From Clostridiales bacterium (GTDB lineage: Bacteria; Bacillota; Clostridia; Oscillospirales; CAG-272): a DNA stretch of 64,000 nt. Location of the stretch: the NCBI GenBank assembly GCA_012514145.1, contig JAAZAV010000014.1, forward strand, positions 55,265 to 119,264. Reading direction: 5' to 3'. Position 1 is the first letter of the stretch, and each line of letters starts with the position of its first letter. A model generated the notes under the pieces. The model was not told the DNA's origin. It was given only the letters and a program-made list of their open reading frames with translations, and searched no databases. Below are positions 54,118 through 62,600 of this stretch, in pieces. Position numbers and translations under genes: made by a program.

Positions 54118-55809
54118 TTACTTCTCCTTGTCTTTATTGTTATCGTTATCATTTTCCGGTGCGGATTCTGACGATACCGATTTGAGTTTCTTCTTCCTTA
54201 CAGTAACAGCCCACAGAATCGCAAGAACGGCAATCAGTGCGCCGACGGATATTGCAATAAGCATGTGAAGCGGCAAATCAATCGAATCGAACCACCCTCC
54301 CCGCTTAAGGGTGCCGTCTGCTTTTATTGACCAGACGCGACCGTTGTAGTCGGATACGGCTATTTTCTCTTCCGACGGCACGCCGCTATTGCCCGAATCG
54401 TTTATGTTTACCAGAAGATCACCGGGGATATAGACATCGACATAATCATAGCCCTGCCCTTCGACCGGACGGAAGGTGGCTATTGGTGTATTGGCGGTAA
54501 GCTCGCCGACAATATACACATCGCCTAGAACCTGACTGCCATCGTCGGTAGTGTAGCGCCTGAGCAGCACAGGGTTATTAAATGAAATAAAGCAGTGGTC
54601 TGAGAGCTTTATGCTTCCATGGTTATCGATGCCGATATTGTCATTGTCGGATTTATTCGAGCTGACTGAACCTTCCGACATGTTAAAGACACCGTAATTG
54701 ATAATGCCGCCAATATGCCCTTCACAGTCGTTTGAGCTGAAGGAGCCGCCGAACATGGTGACGTTACCACGATTTATCATAGCGCCAGCCTCGATGGAGG
54801 CCTCGTTGTAGATAAATTCGGCACCCTCGTATGTGGCAAGTTTACCGGCGTTAAATATACCTGCGGCGCGGCGGGCAGTGTTCATGGATACTGATATGCC
54901 TTTAAGTTCGGTCTGTGCTGAAGTGTCTGCATAAATAGCACCGCCCAATTCCGCATCACAGTAAACCACACCAACAGCAGCGCTTGCCGATATGAAATTG
55001 CCTGCGTTATAGAACCCACCACCCTCCTCTGCTTTGCAGTAGGAGAATTCCGTATTGTCTGTTGTGAAGGTCGCCCCTTCGCCTATGCAAACCGCGCCTC
55101 CGCGCTTCGACGCGGAGCACTCGGTAATTTTACCTATGAAAGCGGTGTTTGACGGACCGGAACAGAATAGCGCACCACCATTTGCCGCCGAGCAACCGGT
55201 AATATTAAGAGCCGCAGTCAGCTCGCCGCCGTTGACAAAGATTGCTCCGCCATCACCCGCGGTGCAGTCGGTTATAGTGCCTGCGCGGAAGACGGCGCTG
55301 CCGCTGTCAACAACAACCGCGCCGCCGCAGCATGATTCACTTCCCGCAGCGTTTATAAAAGCTGTTCCGGGATAAACATCCAGCTTGCCGGAAACCGTCA
55401 GCATAGCGGAGTTTGCCTCAACGCCTTGTCCGTCTATGGTAAGAGACGGATGCGCATCATTGCCCCGGGAGTTGCCCAGTGTCAGAGATGCGTCTTTCCC
55501 GATGGTTATAAGAGTTCCTTTATAATCATCTGCGCGATAGATGTAGCAGCCGGTACCGTTTATTGTATAACTGCCGGAAACTATATCCACCGAACCTTTG
55601 AGTGATATGTCAGAAAGCAGTGTTATGGCATCATCCCTGATATAAGCCGCTTCTTCACCGCCCAAAGCCTCAATAAAAGACTGAGCGTCGGTAACCGTAC
55701 CGCCGGATGAACTCACAGGCTCGAAAGCGGCGTGAGCAGCAGCAGGCATCAGCATGATGAGAATCAGCGCGGCGACCAGAATGCCGATTTTTTTCATTAG
55801 AGCCGTCAT
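54118..55809 (-). CDS. Membrane-anchored beta-helix repeat protein
   Basis: A 563-residue protein with a signal peptide (cleavage near MPAAAHA), a long repetitive region, one membrane helix at about 516-537 and a charged cytosolic tail. The region about 160-400 has nine or so repeats of 20-27 residues, each containing GGA(I/V/L) or a relative: GGAVV, GGAIF, GGALF, GGAVC, GGGFY, GGAIY, AAGIF, AGAMI, GGIIN. This is a right-handed beta-helix of the type seen in polymorphic surface proteins. It overlaps the ligase stop by four bases; an ATG at 55797 is an alternative start. Function unknown; adhesion or glycan binding is a guess. Confidence 0.8.
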   Translation of the reverse strand: MTALMKKIGILVAALILIMLMPAAAHAAFEPVSSSGGTVTDAQSFIEALGGEEAAYIRDDAITLLSDISLKGSVDIVSGSYTINGTGCYIYRADDYKGTLITIGKDASLTLGNSRGNDAHPSLTIDGQGVEANSAMLTVSGKLDVYPGTAFINAAGSESCCGGAVVVDSGSAVFRAGTITDCTAGDGGAIFVNGGELTAALNITGCSAANGGALFCSGPSNTAFIGKITECSASKRGGAVCIGEGATFTTDNTEFSYCKAEEGGGFYNAGNFISASAAVGVVYCDAELGGAIYADTSAQTELKGISVSMNTARRAAGIFNAGKLATYEGAEFIYNEASIEAGAMINRGNVTMFGGSFSSNDCEGHIGGIINYGVFNMSEGSVSSNKSDNDNIGIDNHGSIKLSDHCFISFNNPVLLRRYTTDDGSQVLGDVYIVGELTANTPIATFRPVEGQGYDYVDVYIPGDLLVNINDSGNSGVPSEEKIAVSDYNGRVWSIKADGTLKRGGWFDSIDLPLHMLIAISVGALIAVLAILWAVTVRKKKLKSVSSESAPENDNDNNKDKEK

Positions 55810-57467
55810 CCTCTCACTTGAGCTGCCACGAGACTGTCTCCGCAGTACTTCTGACGCAGACGTGGTTTCTCTATTTTGCCTGTTGGATTGCGCGGGACAA
55901 TATCAAATATTATTTTTCTCGGACGCTTATAACGCGGCAGTCCTTTGCAGAACTCCTGTAATTCTTCCTCTGTAGCAGCAACACCGGGTTTAAGCTCGAT
56001 TATCGCCGCGGCAATCTCGCCGAGACGATGATCAGGCAATCCGATAACTGCGACATCCTTGATTTTATCGTTAGCACGAAGGAAGTCCTCAATCTGGACC
56101 GGATAGAGATTCTCACCGCCGGTGATAATAACATCCTTCTTGCGGTCTACAAGGAAGATAAAACCGTCTTCATCGCGCATCGCCATATCGCCGGTATATA
56201 GCCAGTCACCGTGCAGAACCGCATCGGTTGCCTGTTTATCGCGGTAGTAGCACTTCATAACACCGGGGCCCTTGACGGCAAGCTCGCCCACACTTGTGCC
56301 TTCAACCTCACTGCCATCGGGGTTAATAATCTTGGCCTCCCAGCCGTAGCCGGGAATACCTATGGCGCCCACCTTATGGATGTTGCCGAGACCGAGGTGT
56401 ACACAGCCGGGACCTATAGACTCGCTGAGACCGTAGTTGGTATCATAAGCGTGATTCGGGAAGTGCTTCAGCCAGCGTTTGATGAGTGATGGAGGAACGG
56501 GCTGAGCCCCGATATGCATAAGTCTCCACTGATCAAGCTTATAATCTTCGAGTTTGATTTCACCGGATTCAACGGCATCAAGAATATCCTGCGCCCACGG
56601 CACCAGCAACCATACGATTGTGCATTGCTCCTGGGAAGCGGCTTTTAAAATCCAGCGCGGTTTAACACCTCTCAGCAAAACCGCCTTGCCGCCCACAAGG
56701 AAGGAACCGAACCAGTGCATCTTCGCACCGGTATGGTACAGTGGCGGAATGCAGAGGAAGCAATCGTCCTTGGTCTGCCCGTGATTGCGGTTCTCGGTGT
56801 ATACCGCCGAAAGCAGGCTTGACTGGGTATGCAGGATGGCCTTGGGAAATCCGGTAGTACCTGAACTGAAATAAATGGCAGCATCATCCTCCGGTGTGCG
56901 TTCAATCCTGGGATCATCAGTCGGAAAGCCTGCAACTGTGCTCTCGTAGTCAACGGCAAAATCCGGACACTCTTTGCCAATATAAATCAGCGGGGTTACA
57001 TTAGAAATCTGATCTTTTATGGCTTCTATGCGAGTTATGAACTCGGTGCCGAAAACCAATCCGTCGCATTCAGCCAGGTCAAGGCAATACTTAATCTCAT
57101 CGGAAGCATAGCGATAGTTCATGGGAACCACAACAGCACCGGTCTTGAGTATACCGAAGTATACCGGCAGCCACTCGAGACAGTTCATCAGCAACACCGC
57201 CACCTTCTTGCCCGGACCGAAGCCGCGGCTTATAAGGTAGTTGGCAAAGCGATTGGCACGGTTATCAAAGTCAGACCAGGTCATCTCGCGTCTGAATGCT
57301 TCGGAGGCTTTAGGCTCGACCAGCTCGTAATCTTTCCAGCTTTTGCTGACGGTCTCCTCAAGCTCGGGGTTAATCTCAACCAGAGCCGTGTCATTCGGCC
57401 AAAGGGCTGCGTTGCGTCTGAGTATATCGGTTATTACGACGATGTTGTCTATATCATTAGTGCGCAT
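55806..57467 (-). CDS. AMP-dependent acyl-CoA synthetase/ligase
   Basis: Activates a carboxylic acid through an acyl-adenylate. The 553 residues carry the ANL motifs: A3 SSGTTGFPKA at 201-210, A5 NYGLSESIG, A7 YTGDMAMRDEDGFIFLVDR, A8 KKDVIITGGENLYP and A10 NPTGKIEKPRLR with the catalytic lysine. It resembles medium- or long-chain fatty acyl-CoA ligases, but chain length cannot be told. A 20-residue acidic insertion (about 33-58) follows the N-terminus. First gene of the ligase-beta-helix-HD operon, with a perfect promoter and GAGG ribosome site. Confidence 0.92.
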   Translation of the reverse strand: MRTNDIDNIVVITDILRRNAALWPNDTALVEINPELEETVSKSWKDYELVEPKASEAFRREMTWSDFDNRANRFANYLISRGFGPGKKVAVLLMNCLEWLPVYFGILKTGAVVVPMNYRYASDEIKYCLDLAECDGLVFGTEFITRIEAIKDQISNVTPLIYIGKECPDFAVDYESTVAGFPTDDPRIERTPEDDAAIYFSSGTTGFPKAILHTQSSLLSAVYTENRNHGQTKDDCFLCIPPLYHTGAKMHWFGSFLVGGKAVLLRGVKPRWILKAASQEQCTIVWLLVPWAQDILDAVESGEIKLEDYKLDQWRLMHIGAQPVPPSLIKRWLKHFPNHAYDTNYGLSESIGPGCVHLGLGNIHKVGAIGIPGYGWEAKIINPDGSEVEGTSVGELAVKGPGVMKCYYRDKQATDAVLHGDWLYTGDMAMRDEDGFIFLVDRKKDVIITGGENLYPVQIEDFLRANDKIKDVAVIGLPDHRLGEIAAAIIELKPGVAATEEELQEFCKGLPRYKRPRKIIFDIVPRNPTGKIEKPRLRQKYCGDSLVAAQVRG

Positions 57468-57517
57468 CAGGTTTTCCTCTTTTCATAACTTATACGCCGT
57501 TTAAGCATAACATTGCA

Positions 57518-57546
57518 ATTATAGTTTCACATGCCGAAAATGTCAA
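57518..57546 (-). promoter_or_regulatory. Promoter of the acyl-CoA ligase operon
   Basis: Minus strand TTGACA (57541-57546), 17-base spacer, TATAAT (57518-57523): a perfect sigma-A consensus, so expression is probably high unless repressed. A GGCATGTG element lies in the spacer. Confidence 0.9.
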
Positions 57547-57599
57547 CAAAATACGGCATATTTTTACATTATTTTAAACATTTTCACATTCATGTCAGT

Positions 57600-58253
57600 T
57601 TATCTGGGCAGCAACAGCGCTTCCACGCCGGCTATGTCGTCGGCTTCGGCGTCGGCAGCATACTCGGGGCCGCGTACCCGCTGCATCGCACCCATGCTCT
57701 GTTTTAGCCATACAGTCTTCATACCGAGTGCCTTAGCCGGGAATATGTCGTTGTCGGGGCGGTCGCCCACCATAACACATTCGCAAGCTTTAACACCGGC
57801 TTTTTCCATCGCAAGCCTGAAAATTGCGGGATCGGGCTTTTGGAGCTTTACATCAAAAGAAGATATGATTGTATCGAAATACCCGAGTATTCCGAAACGT
57901 TCCAATCGTCCAAGAAGTCCGTCACACTGATTTGCTATGATGCCCATACGGTAATGTTCAGACAAAGCAGTCAGCGCCGGCACGGTACCGGGGTACAACT
58001 GTTCATGAGATGGGTCATAGGGGATAATATCGGTCAGCCCCAGACTTCGTGCGACACGGTAGAAATCCTGCTTGCCTTCCGACGCCAAAGCATACAGCCG
58101 CTCGCGTATATCATCGGCTGTGACACCGAGCGCTTTGGCTTCCGCGGTCGATGCCTGCTTATCGAAACGCAGCGCCATGCCGTAGTCCTCGTTCGAGATG
58201 GTACTGCCGACATCGAAGAAAATATATCTTACATTACAGAATAACGGGTTCAT
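57600..58253 (-). CDS. HAD-superfamily hydrolase
   Basis: A 217-residue phosphatase-like protein. Motif I is FFDVGSTISNE, keeping the nucleophile Asp but replacing the second Asp by Gly, as in several HAD members written DVGGT. Motif II is MGIIANQ, motif III KPDPAIF and motif IV VMVGDRPDNDI. ATG 58253 has GGAG eight bases upstream; the longer frame to 58283 would run into the promoter. Substrate unknown. Divergent from the aldose-epimerase-like gene. Confidence 0.88.
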   Translation of the reverse strand: MNPLFCNVRYIFFDVGSTISNEDYGMALRFDKQASTAEAKALGVTADDIRERLYALASEGKQDFYRVARSLGLTDIIPYDPSHEQLYPGTVPALTALSEHYRMGIIANQCDGLLGRLERFGILGYFDTIISSFDVKLQKPDPAIFRLAMEKAGVKACECVMVGDRPDNDIFPAKALGMKTVWLKQSMGAMQRVRGPEYAADAEADDIAGVEALLLPR

Positions 58254-58281
58254 GCTATAACTCCAAAATATCAATTGCAAC

Positions 58282-58310
58282 ATTATAACCTATTATGGCA
58301 GTTGTGTCAA
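58282..58310 (-). promoter_or_regulatory. Promoter of the HAD gene
   Basis: Minus strand TTGACA (58305-58310), 17-base spacer, TATAAT (58282-58287). Confidence 0.9.
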
Positions 58311-58443
58311 GCAAAACCTTTAACCGTGTGAAGCAATTTTGTAAAAGTAAATTCTCAAAGTAACTGCAACAATAGCAATTGCGATTGCACTTACATTGGG
58401 AATTTACTTAAAATGTTAAAATAAATCTGCAGGGCAGCCGGTG

Positions 58444-58472
58444 TTGACAAATCAGCTTCGTTAAGCTATAAT
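58444..58472 (+). promoter_or_regulatory. Promoter of the aldose-epimerase operon
   Basis: TTGACA (58444-58449), 17-base spacer, TATAAT (58467-58472). Perfect consensus, 66 bases before the gene; serves the run to the right. Confidence 0.9.
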
Positions 58473-58538
58473 GAATGAAAGTTTTAATGTACGAAGACCG
58501 GACTGAAACGAAACTCATTAACATGGGAGAGTGACAAT

Positions 58539-59396
58539 ATGGTAAAGATTTCCAACGATTTTCTCGACGTCATGATTTCCGAGCAGGGCGCTGAACTCAA
58601 GAGCATCAAAAACAAAGCCGGCGAAGAATTCCTCTGGATTGGTGACCCAAATGTCTGGGCAGGACAAGCGCCTGTAATGTTCCCTATCTGCGGCGGACTC
58701 AAGGATGACAAATATGTTCATAACGGCAAGGAATACACTCTCAAGAAGCACGGCTTTGCAAGGCACAGCAAGTTTGAGATTATCCGTTCCGAGAAGGATT
58801 ACGCCGCCTTCCTGCTTACTCCAACAGATGAGACTAAGGCAATGTATCCCTTCGACTACGAGTTTGTCGTATCCTTCAAACTCGACGGAAACAAAATCGC
58901 GATAACATATGCTGCGAAAAACCTCGGCACCGATGACATGTATGTGTCTTTCGGCTGTCACGAAGCCTACTATTGCCCGGAGGACGGCGGTATCGAGAAT
59001 TATAAGGTTGTTTTTGACAAGCCTGTGACCCTCAAAGCCTACGACCTTGACGGTAATCTTGTTAAGCATAGCTACAACACAGTGCTCGAGAACGGAACCG
59101 AACTGGATCTTGACTACAAGTATTTCGCGATTGACGCGCTTGTATTCAGAGATATTCCTTTCCAGGCGATGACCCTTGCCCACCGAAATGGTGAGAAGAA
59201 GCTCCGCGTTGATTTCGAAGGATTCAACTACTGCATGCTCTGGACAAAGCCTAATGCGAAATACATCTGCATCGAGCCATGGGCCGGCACTCCCGACCCT
59301 GTTGACGCTGACGGCATACTTGCCAACAAGATGGGTATAAACAAGGTGAAAGGCGGCGACACATTCGCCCTTACTCACACAATCACCATATACTGA
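58539..59396 (+). CDS. Aldose 1-epimerase-like protein
   Basis: A 285-residue cytosolic beta-sandwich of the galactose mutarotase superfamily. The family pattern is seen in SEQGAELKSIKNKAGEEFLW, VMFPICGGLKDD, YTLKKHGFARHSKFEI (catalytic His) and CIEPWAG (with the Glu). It probably interconverts sugar anomers, perhaps of a phosphorylated sugar. GGGAGAG precedes the ATG. First of a run with DUF4867, a sialidase-like gene, SPFH and a KDPG aldolase fusion. A long frame on the opposite strand is a shadow. Confidence 0.9.
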   Translation: MVKISNDFLDVMISEQGAELKSIKNKAGEEFLWIGDPNVWAGQAPVMFPICGGLKDDKYVHNGKEYTLKKHGFARHSKFEIIRSEKDYAAFLLTPTDETKAMYPFDYEFVVSFKLDGNKIAITYAAKNLGTDDMYVSFGCHEAYYCPEDGGIENYKVVFDKPVTLKAYDLDGNLVKHSYNTVLENGTELDLDYKYFAIDALVFRDIPFQAMTLAHRNGEKKLRVDFEGFNYCMLWTKPNAKYICIEPWAGTPDPVDADGILANKMGINKVKGGDTFALTHTITIY

Positions 59397-59417
59397 TATT
59401 AACCGGGGGATACTGAC

Positions 59418-60068
59418 ATGATCGAAAGACTCAGACGGCTGAATCCTGATATTCCGTTCCACACCGTGCATGACCCCGAATTCAAATCCTTCGGCAGTGT
59501 AATCGAGGGCTATGATACCAGGGAAATATGTGAAGCCTGCGAGAAAATCGCCATGCCGGCAGAGGGTTCGTCCTATGTGCTCTCTGAACCGTCGCTTGAA
59601 GCGCTTGCAATATCAGACCGCATCAAGAAGGAACTCTTCGGCGGTCTGGATGCACAGATCGGTCTGTGCTGGGGTTACAGCTCATATCTAAACGCCCTGG
59701 AGTTCCACAAGAGCTCTGAGATAAACATCGCCGCGCGTCCCCTGGTGCTGCTTCTGGCGCTCAGGAGCGACATGGAGGGCAACGAACTTGATGGAAATAA
59801 GATTAGAGCCTTTTTCGTCGATCGCGGTGAGATAATCGAGGTTTACGGCACTTCCCTGCACTTCTGCCCCTGCATGACCGAGGATGACGGTTTCTACTGT
59901 GTCGTCGGTCTGCATAAGGGAACCAACGATGTGCTTGACGCCCCTGCGGAGGATCCGCTGCTCTTCAAAAAGAACAAATGGCTCATCTGCTGCGACACAA
60001 ACGAGGGACTTAAGGCAAGGAATGTCTATCCCGGCATTCACGGCACCAATTATAAGATAAACTACTAA
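59418..60068 (+). CDS. DUF4867 family protein
   Basis: A 216-residue cytosolic protein that matches the DUF4867 group: FKSFGSVIEGYDTREICEAC, QIGLCWGYSSYLNALEFHKS, FFVDRGEIIEVYGTSLHFCP and KWLICCDTNEGLKARNVYPG. It has a cupin-like look (HKSSE and HFCPC as possible metal sites). Such genes occur among sugar-catabolic genes in Bacillota; a role as a sugar isomerase is possible but not established. Starts 21 bases after the epimerase gene with GGGGG upstream. Confidence 0.8.
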   Translation: MIERLRRLNPDIPFHTVHDPEFKSFGSVIEGYDTREICEACEKIAMPAEGSSYVLSEPSLEALAISDRIKKELFGGLDAQIGLCWGYSSYLNALEFHKSSEINIAARPLVLLLALRSDMEGNELDGNKIRAFFVDRGEIIEVYGTSLHFCPCMTEDDGFYCVVGLHKGTNDVLDAPAEDPLLFKKNKWLICCDTNEGLKARNVYPGIHGTNYKINY

Positions 60069-60104
60069 ACCGAGTAAATCGGCGTGCGGGAGGAGGATTC
60101 TCAG

Positions 60105-61184
60105 ATGCTGATCACCAACCCATCGGAGCTTGAATTCACTTACTCGTATAACCGCAAATGGCAGGGCATTCCCGGCATTGAGCGCACTCCCGGCGGACGC
60201 ATGTTCATAACCTTTTACAGCGGCGGCATTACCGAGCAGCTTGGTAACTACTGTGTCATACTTATGTCGGAAGACGACGGCGCGACATGGTCAGAACCGA
60301 TCGCCGCTGCTTACGCCGGAGAGGAACACCGGTGTTATGACCCTGTGCTCTGGATTGACCCCAATGGGCGTCTCTGGTTTATCTGGGCTGAGGCTCCCGA
60401 CAGCCGGATAGCGGCTGCCGTATGTGACGAACCAGACGCCGGTTCACTGCACTGGAGCGAGGCAAGAACTATCGGGCATAATGTTATGATGAACAAGCCC
60501 ACCGTCTTAAGTGACGGAAACTGGCTCTTTCCGATGGCGATATGGCGCTTCGGACTCGGTATCGCCAACACCGACACCAGGTGGAGCGAAGATGAGCGGC
60601 TTGCTTACGCGGTTCGGACTGCTGATGAGGGCAAGACCTTTGAGCGACTTGGCGGTGTAAACGCTCCCGAGCGCTGTTTCGACGAACATATGCTGCTGGA
60701 ACTGGGTGACGGCAGGATAATGATGCTTATCCGCACCAACTACGGTATAGGCGTAAGCTATTCGGCGGACGGCGGACTTAGCTGGTCGGAGGCTGTCGAT
60801 TCTGGACTGGGCGGACCTAATTCCCGTTTTCACATAAGGCGACTGCCTTCGGGAAATATATTGCTTGTCAATCATGTGAACTTTATCGGCCGCAACAATC
60901 TGACTGCCATGATCTCACGCGACGACTGCCGCAGCTGGGAGGGCTATCTAATGATAGACGAGCGTGCATCCGTATCCTATCCCGATTCCACATTTGGCGC
61001 GGACGGATCGATTTACATCGTCTATGACCGTGAGCGCGGCTGTTCCTGGGGCGGGAACAATGCCGATAACGACGCCCGTGAGATTCTTTTTGCAAAGATC
61101 ACCGAGGAGGACATCTTAGCAGGTAAACTTGTTTCTCCTGGCAGCTCGCTTCGCAACATTGCTTCAAAACTTATGATACAATAA
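60105..61184 (+). CDS. Sialidase-like (BNR/Asp-box) protein without signal peptide
   Basis: A 359-residue six-bladed propeller. Asp boxes (SxDxGxxW) are seen in SEDDGATWSE and SADGGLSWSE, with a degenerate SRDDCRSWEG. A Tyr-rich C-terminal part (DGSIYIVYDRERG) also fits sialidases. It has neither signal nor membrane helix, so it would act inside the cell, on imported oligosaccharides. No nan genes are present nearby. The ATG at 60105 has a strong AGGAGG eight bases upstream; a GTG at 60084 lies before that site. It may cleave a different sugar; true sialidase activity is not proven. Confidence 0.75.
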   Translation: MLITNPSELEFTYSYNRKWQGIPGIERTPGGRMFITFYSGGITEQLGNYCVILMSEDDGATWSEPIAAAYAGEEHRCYDPVLWIDPNGRLWFIWAEAPDSRIAAAVCDEPDAGSLHWSEARTIGHNVMMNKPTVLSDGNWLFPMAIWRFGLGIANTDTRWSEDERLAYAVRTADEGKTFERLGGVNAPERCFDEHMLLELGDGRIMMLIRTNYGIGVSYSADGGLSWSEAVDSGLGGPNSRFHIRRLPSGNILLVNHVNFIGRNNLTAMISRDDCRSWEGYLMIDERASVSYPDSTFGADGSIYIVYDRERGCSWGGNNADNDAREILFAKITEEDILAGKLVSPGSSLRNIASKLMIQ

Positions 61185-61243
61185 TTCCTAACCAATAATA
61201 AAATCAAAACCTAACACATCTTAAACAAAATAAGGAGAATACC

Positions 61244-62590
61244 ATGGGACTTATTCAAGCCGGTCGTACCGCTGTCGGCACAGTTTTTGCCGATCAATGG
61301 AGAGAATATTTTTACTGCGATTCACTCGATGAGGACACTCTCGTAGCCAAGGGGCAGAAACGTATATCGGACAGATCATCAAATGTCAAGGGCTCCGACA
61401 ACATTATTTCCAACGGTTCTGTAATCGCAGTAAACGAAGGTCAGTGCATGATCATCGTCGACCAGGGCAAGGTAGCTGAATTCTGCGCAATGTCGGGCGA
61501 GTTCAGATATGATTCCTCAACCGAGCCGTCACTCTTTTCGGGAAATCTGGGCACTTCTATAATCGATACCTTCAAAGCGATCGGTCGCCGCTTTACTTTT
61601 GGCGGAGACACCGGCAAGGACCAGCGAGTCTACTATTTCAACACCAAGGAAATCGTCGGCAACAAATACGGCACCGCCAACGCTGTACCCTTCAGAGTCG
61701 TTGACAACAACATAGGTCTTGATGTGGACATCGCAATAAGATGCTTCGGCGAATATTCCTACAGAATTATAGACCCCATACTCTTTTATACAAACGTCAG
61801 CGGAAACGTGGATTCCACATATACCCGTGGCCGTCTCGACAGCCAGCTAAAGAGCGAACTCCTCGATGCGCTTCAGCCTACTTTTGCGAAAATCTCAGCA
61901 ATGGGTATCCGTTACAGCGCTCTCCCGGGTCATACCACCGAAATGTCCAACGCCCTCAATGAGGTGCTCTCCACCAAGTGGTCGCAGATCCGCGGCATAC
62001 AAATAGCCTCATTCGGCATAAGTTCGGTCAAAGCCTCCGAAGAGGATGAAAAACTCATCAAGGATCTCCAGAGAGCAGCGGTACTTCGCAATCCCAACAT
62101 GGCAGCTGCAACACTTGTCAGCGCTCAGTCAGAGGCTATGGTCGACGCTGCCAACAACCCCAGCGGCGCTATGATGGCATTTGCCGGCATGGGTATGGCT
62201 CAGCAGGCAGGCGGCGCAACCGCATCAAACCTTTTCGCCATGGGTCAGCAGCAGGCTCAGGGCCAGGCTCAGACTCAGGTTGCTCCGACACAGCCCGCAG
62301 CGGCTCCTGCTGAAGTCGGCTGGACCTGTCCCTCCTGTGGCAAGGCTTGCACCGGCAAGTTCTGCACCGAGTGCGGCGCCAAGATGCCGGTTAACGGCTG
62401 GACCTGTGAGTGCGGCTCGGTAAACAAGGGTATGTTCTGTCCCGAGTGCGGCAAGAAGAAACCGGCCGGCGCACTGCTCTACAAGTGCGACAAGTGCGGC
62501 TGGGAACCTAAGGATCCCACTAAGCCCCCTAAATTCTGCCCGGAATGCGGCGATATATTTAACGAAGACGACATCTCGGATAAGAAATAG
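61244..62590 (+). CDS. SPFH-domain protein with C-terminal zinc ribbons (YdjI-like)
   Basis: A 448-residue protein. Residues about 20-275 are an SPFH/virion-core-like domain (NIISNGSVIAVNEGQCMIIV, GLDVDIAIRCFGEYSYRI). A Gln/Ala-rich linker follows (QQQAQGQAQTQVAPTQPAAA), then three double-CxxC zinc ribbons: CPSC/CTEC, CECG/CPEC and CDKC/CPEC. No membrane helix is present, so it may associate peripherally with membranes. Similar proteins take part in membrane-stress responses in Bacillus (YdjI with PspA), but no pspA is close. Strong AAGGAG ribosome site. Confidence 0.85.
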   Translation: MGLIQAGRTAVGTVFADQWREYFYCDSLDEDTLVAKGQKRISDRSSNVKGSDNIISNGSVIAVNEGQCMIIVDQGKVAEFCAMSGEFRYDSSTEPSLFSGNLGTSIIDTFKAIGRRFTFGGDTGKDQRVYYFNTKEIVGNKYGTANAVPFRVVDNNIGLDVDIAIRCFGEYSYRIIDPILFYTNVSGNVDSTYTRGRLDSQLKSELLDALQPTFAKISAMGIRYSALPGHTTEMSNALNEVLSTKWSQIRGIQIASFGISSVKASEEDEKLIKDLQRAAVLRNPNMAAATLVSAQSEAMVDAANNPSGAMMAFAGMGMAQQAGGATASNLFAMGQQQAQGQAQTQVAPTQPAAAPAEVGWTCPSCGKACTGKFCTECGAKMPVNGWTCECGSVNKGMFCPECGKKKPAGALLYKCDKCGWEPKDPTKPPKFCPECGDIFNEDDISDKK

Positions 62591-62600
62591 TTATTATTTG

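Noticed and set aside
54700..55400. Repetitive DNA that could be read as a CRISPR-like or tandem array
   Set aside because: It is the coding sequence of the beta-helix repeats; units vary in length and sequence and keep the reading frame.
58518..59471. 317-codon open frame on the minus strand
   Set aside because: Lies wholly antisense to the aldose-epimerase-like gene, whose protein matches a known family. The antisense protein has no recognisable motif and no ribosome site.
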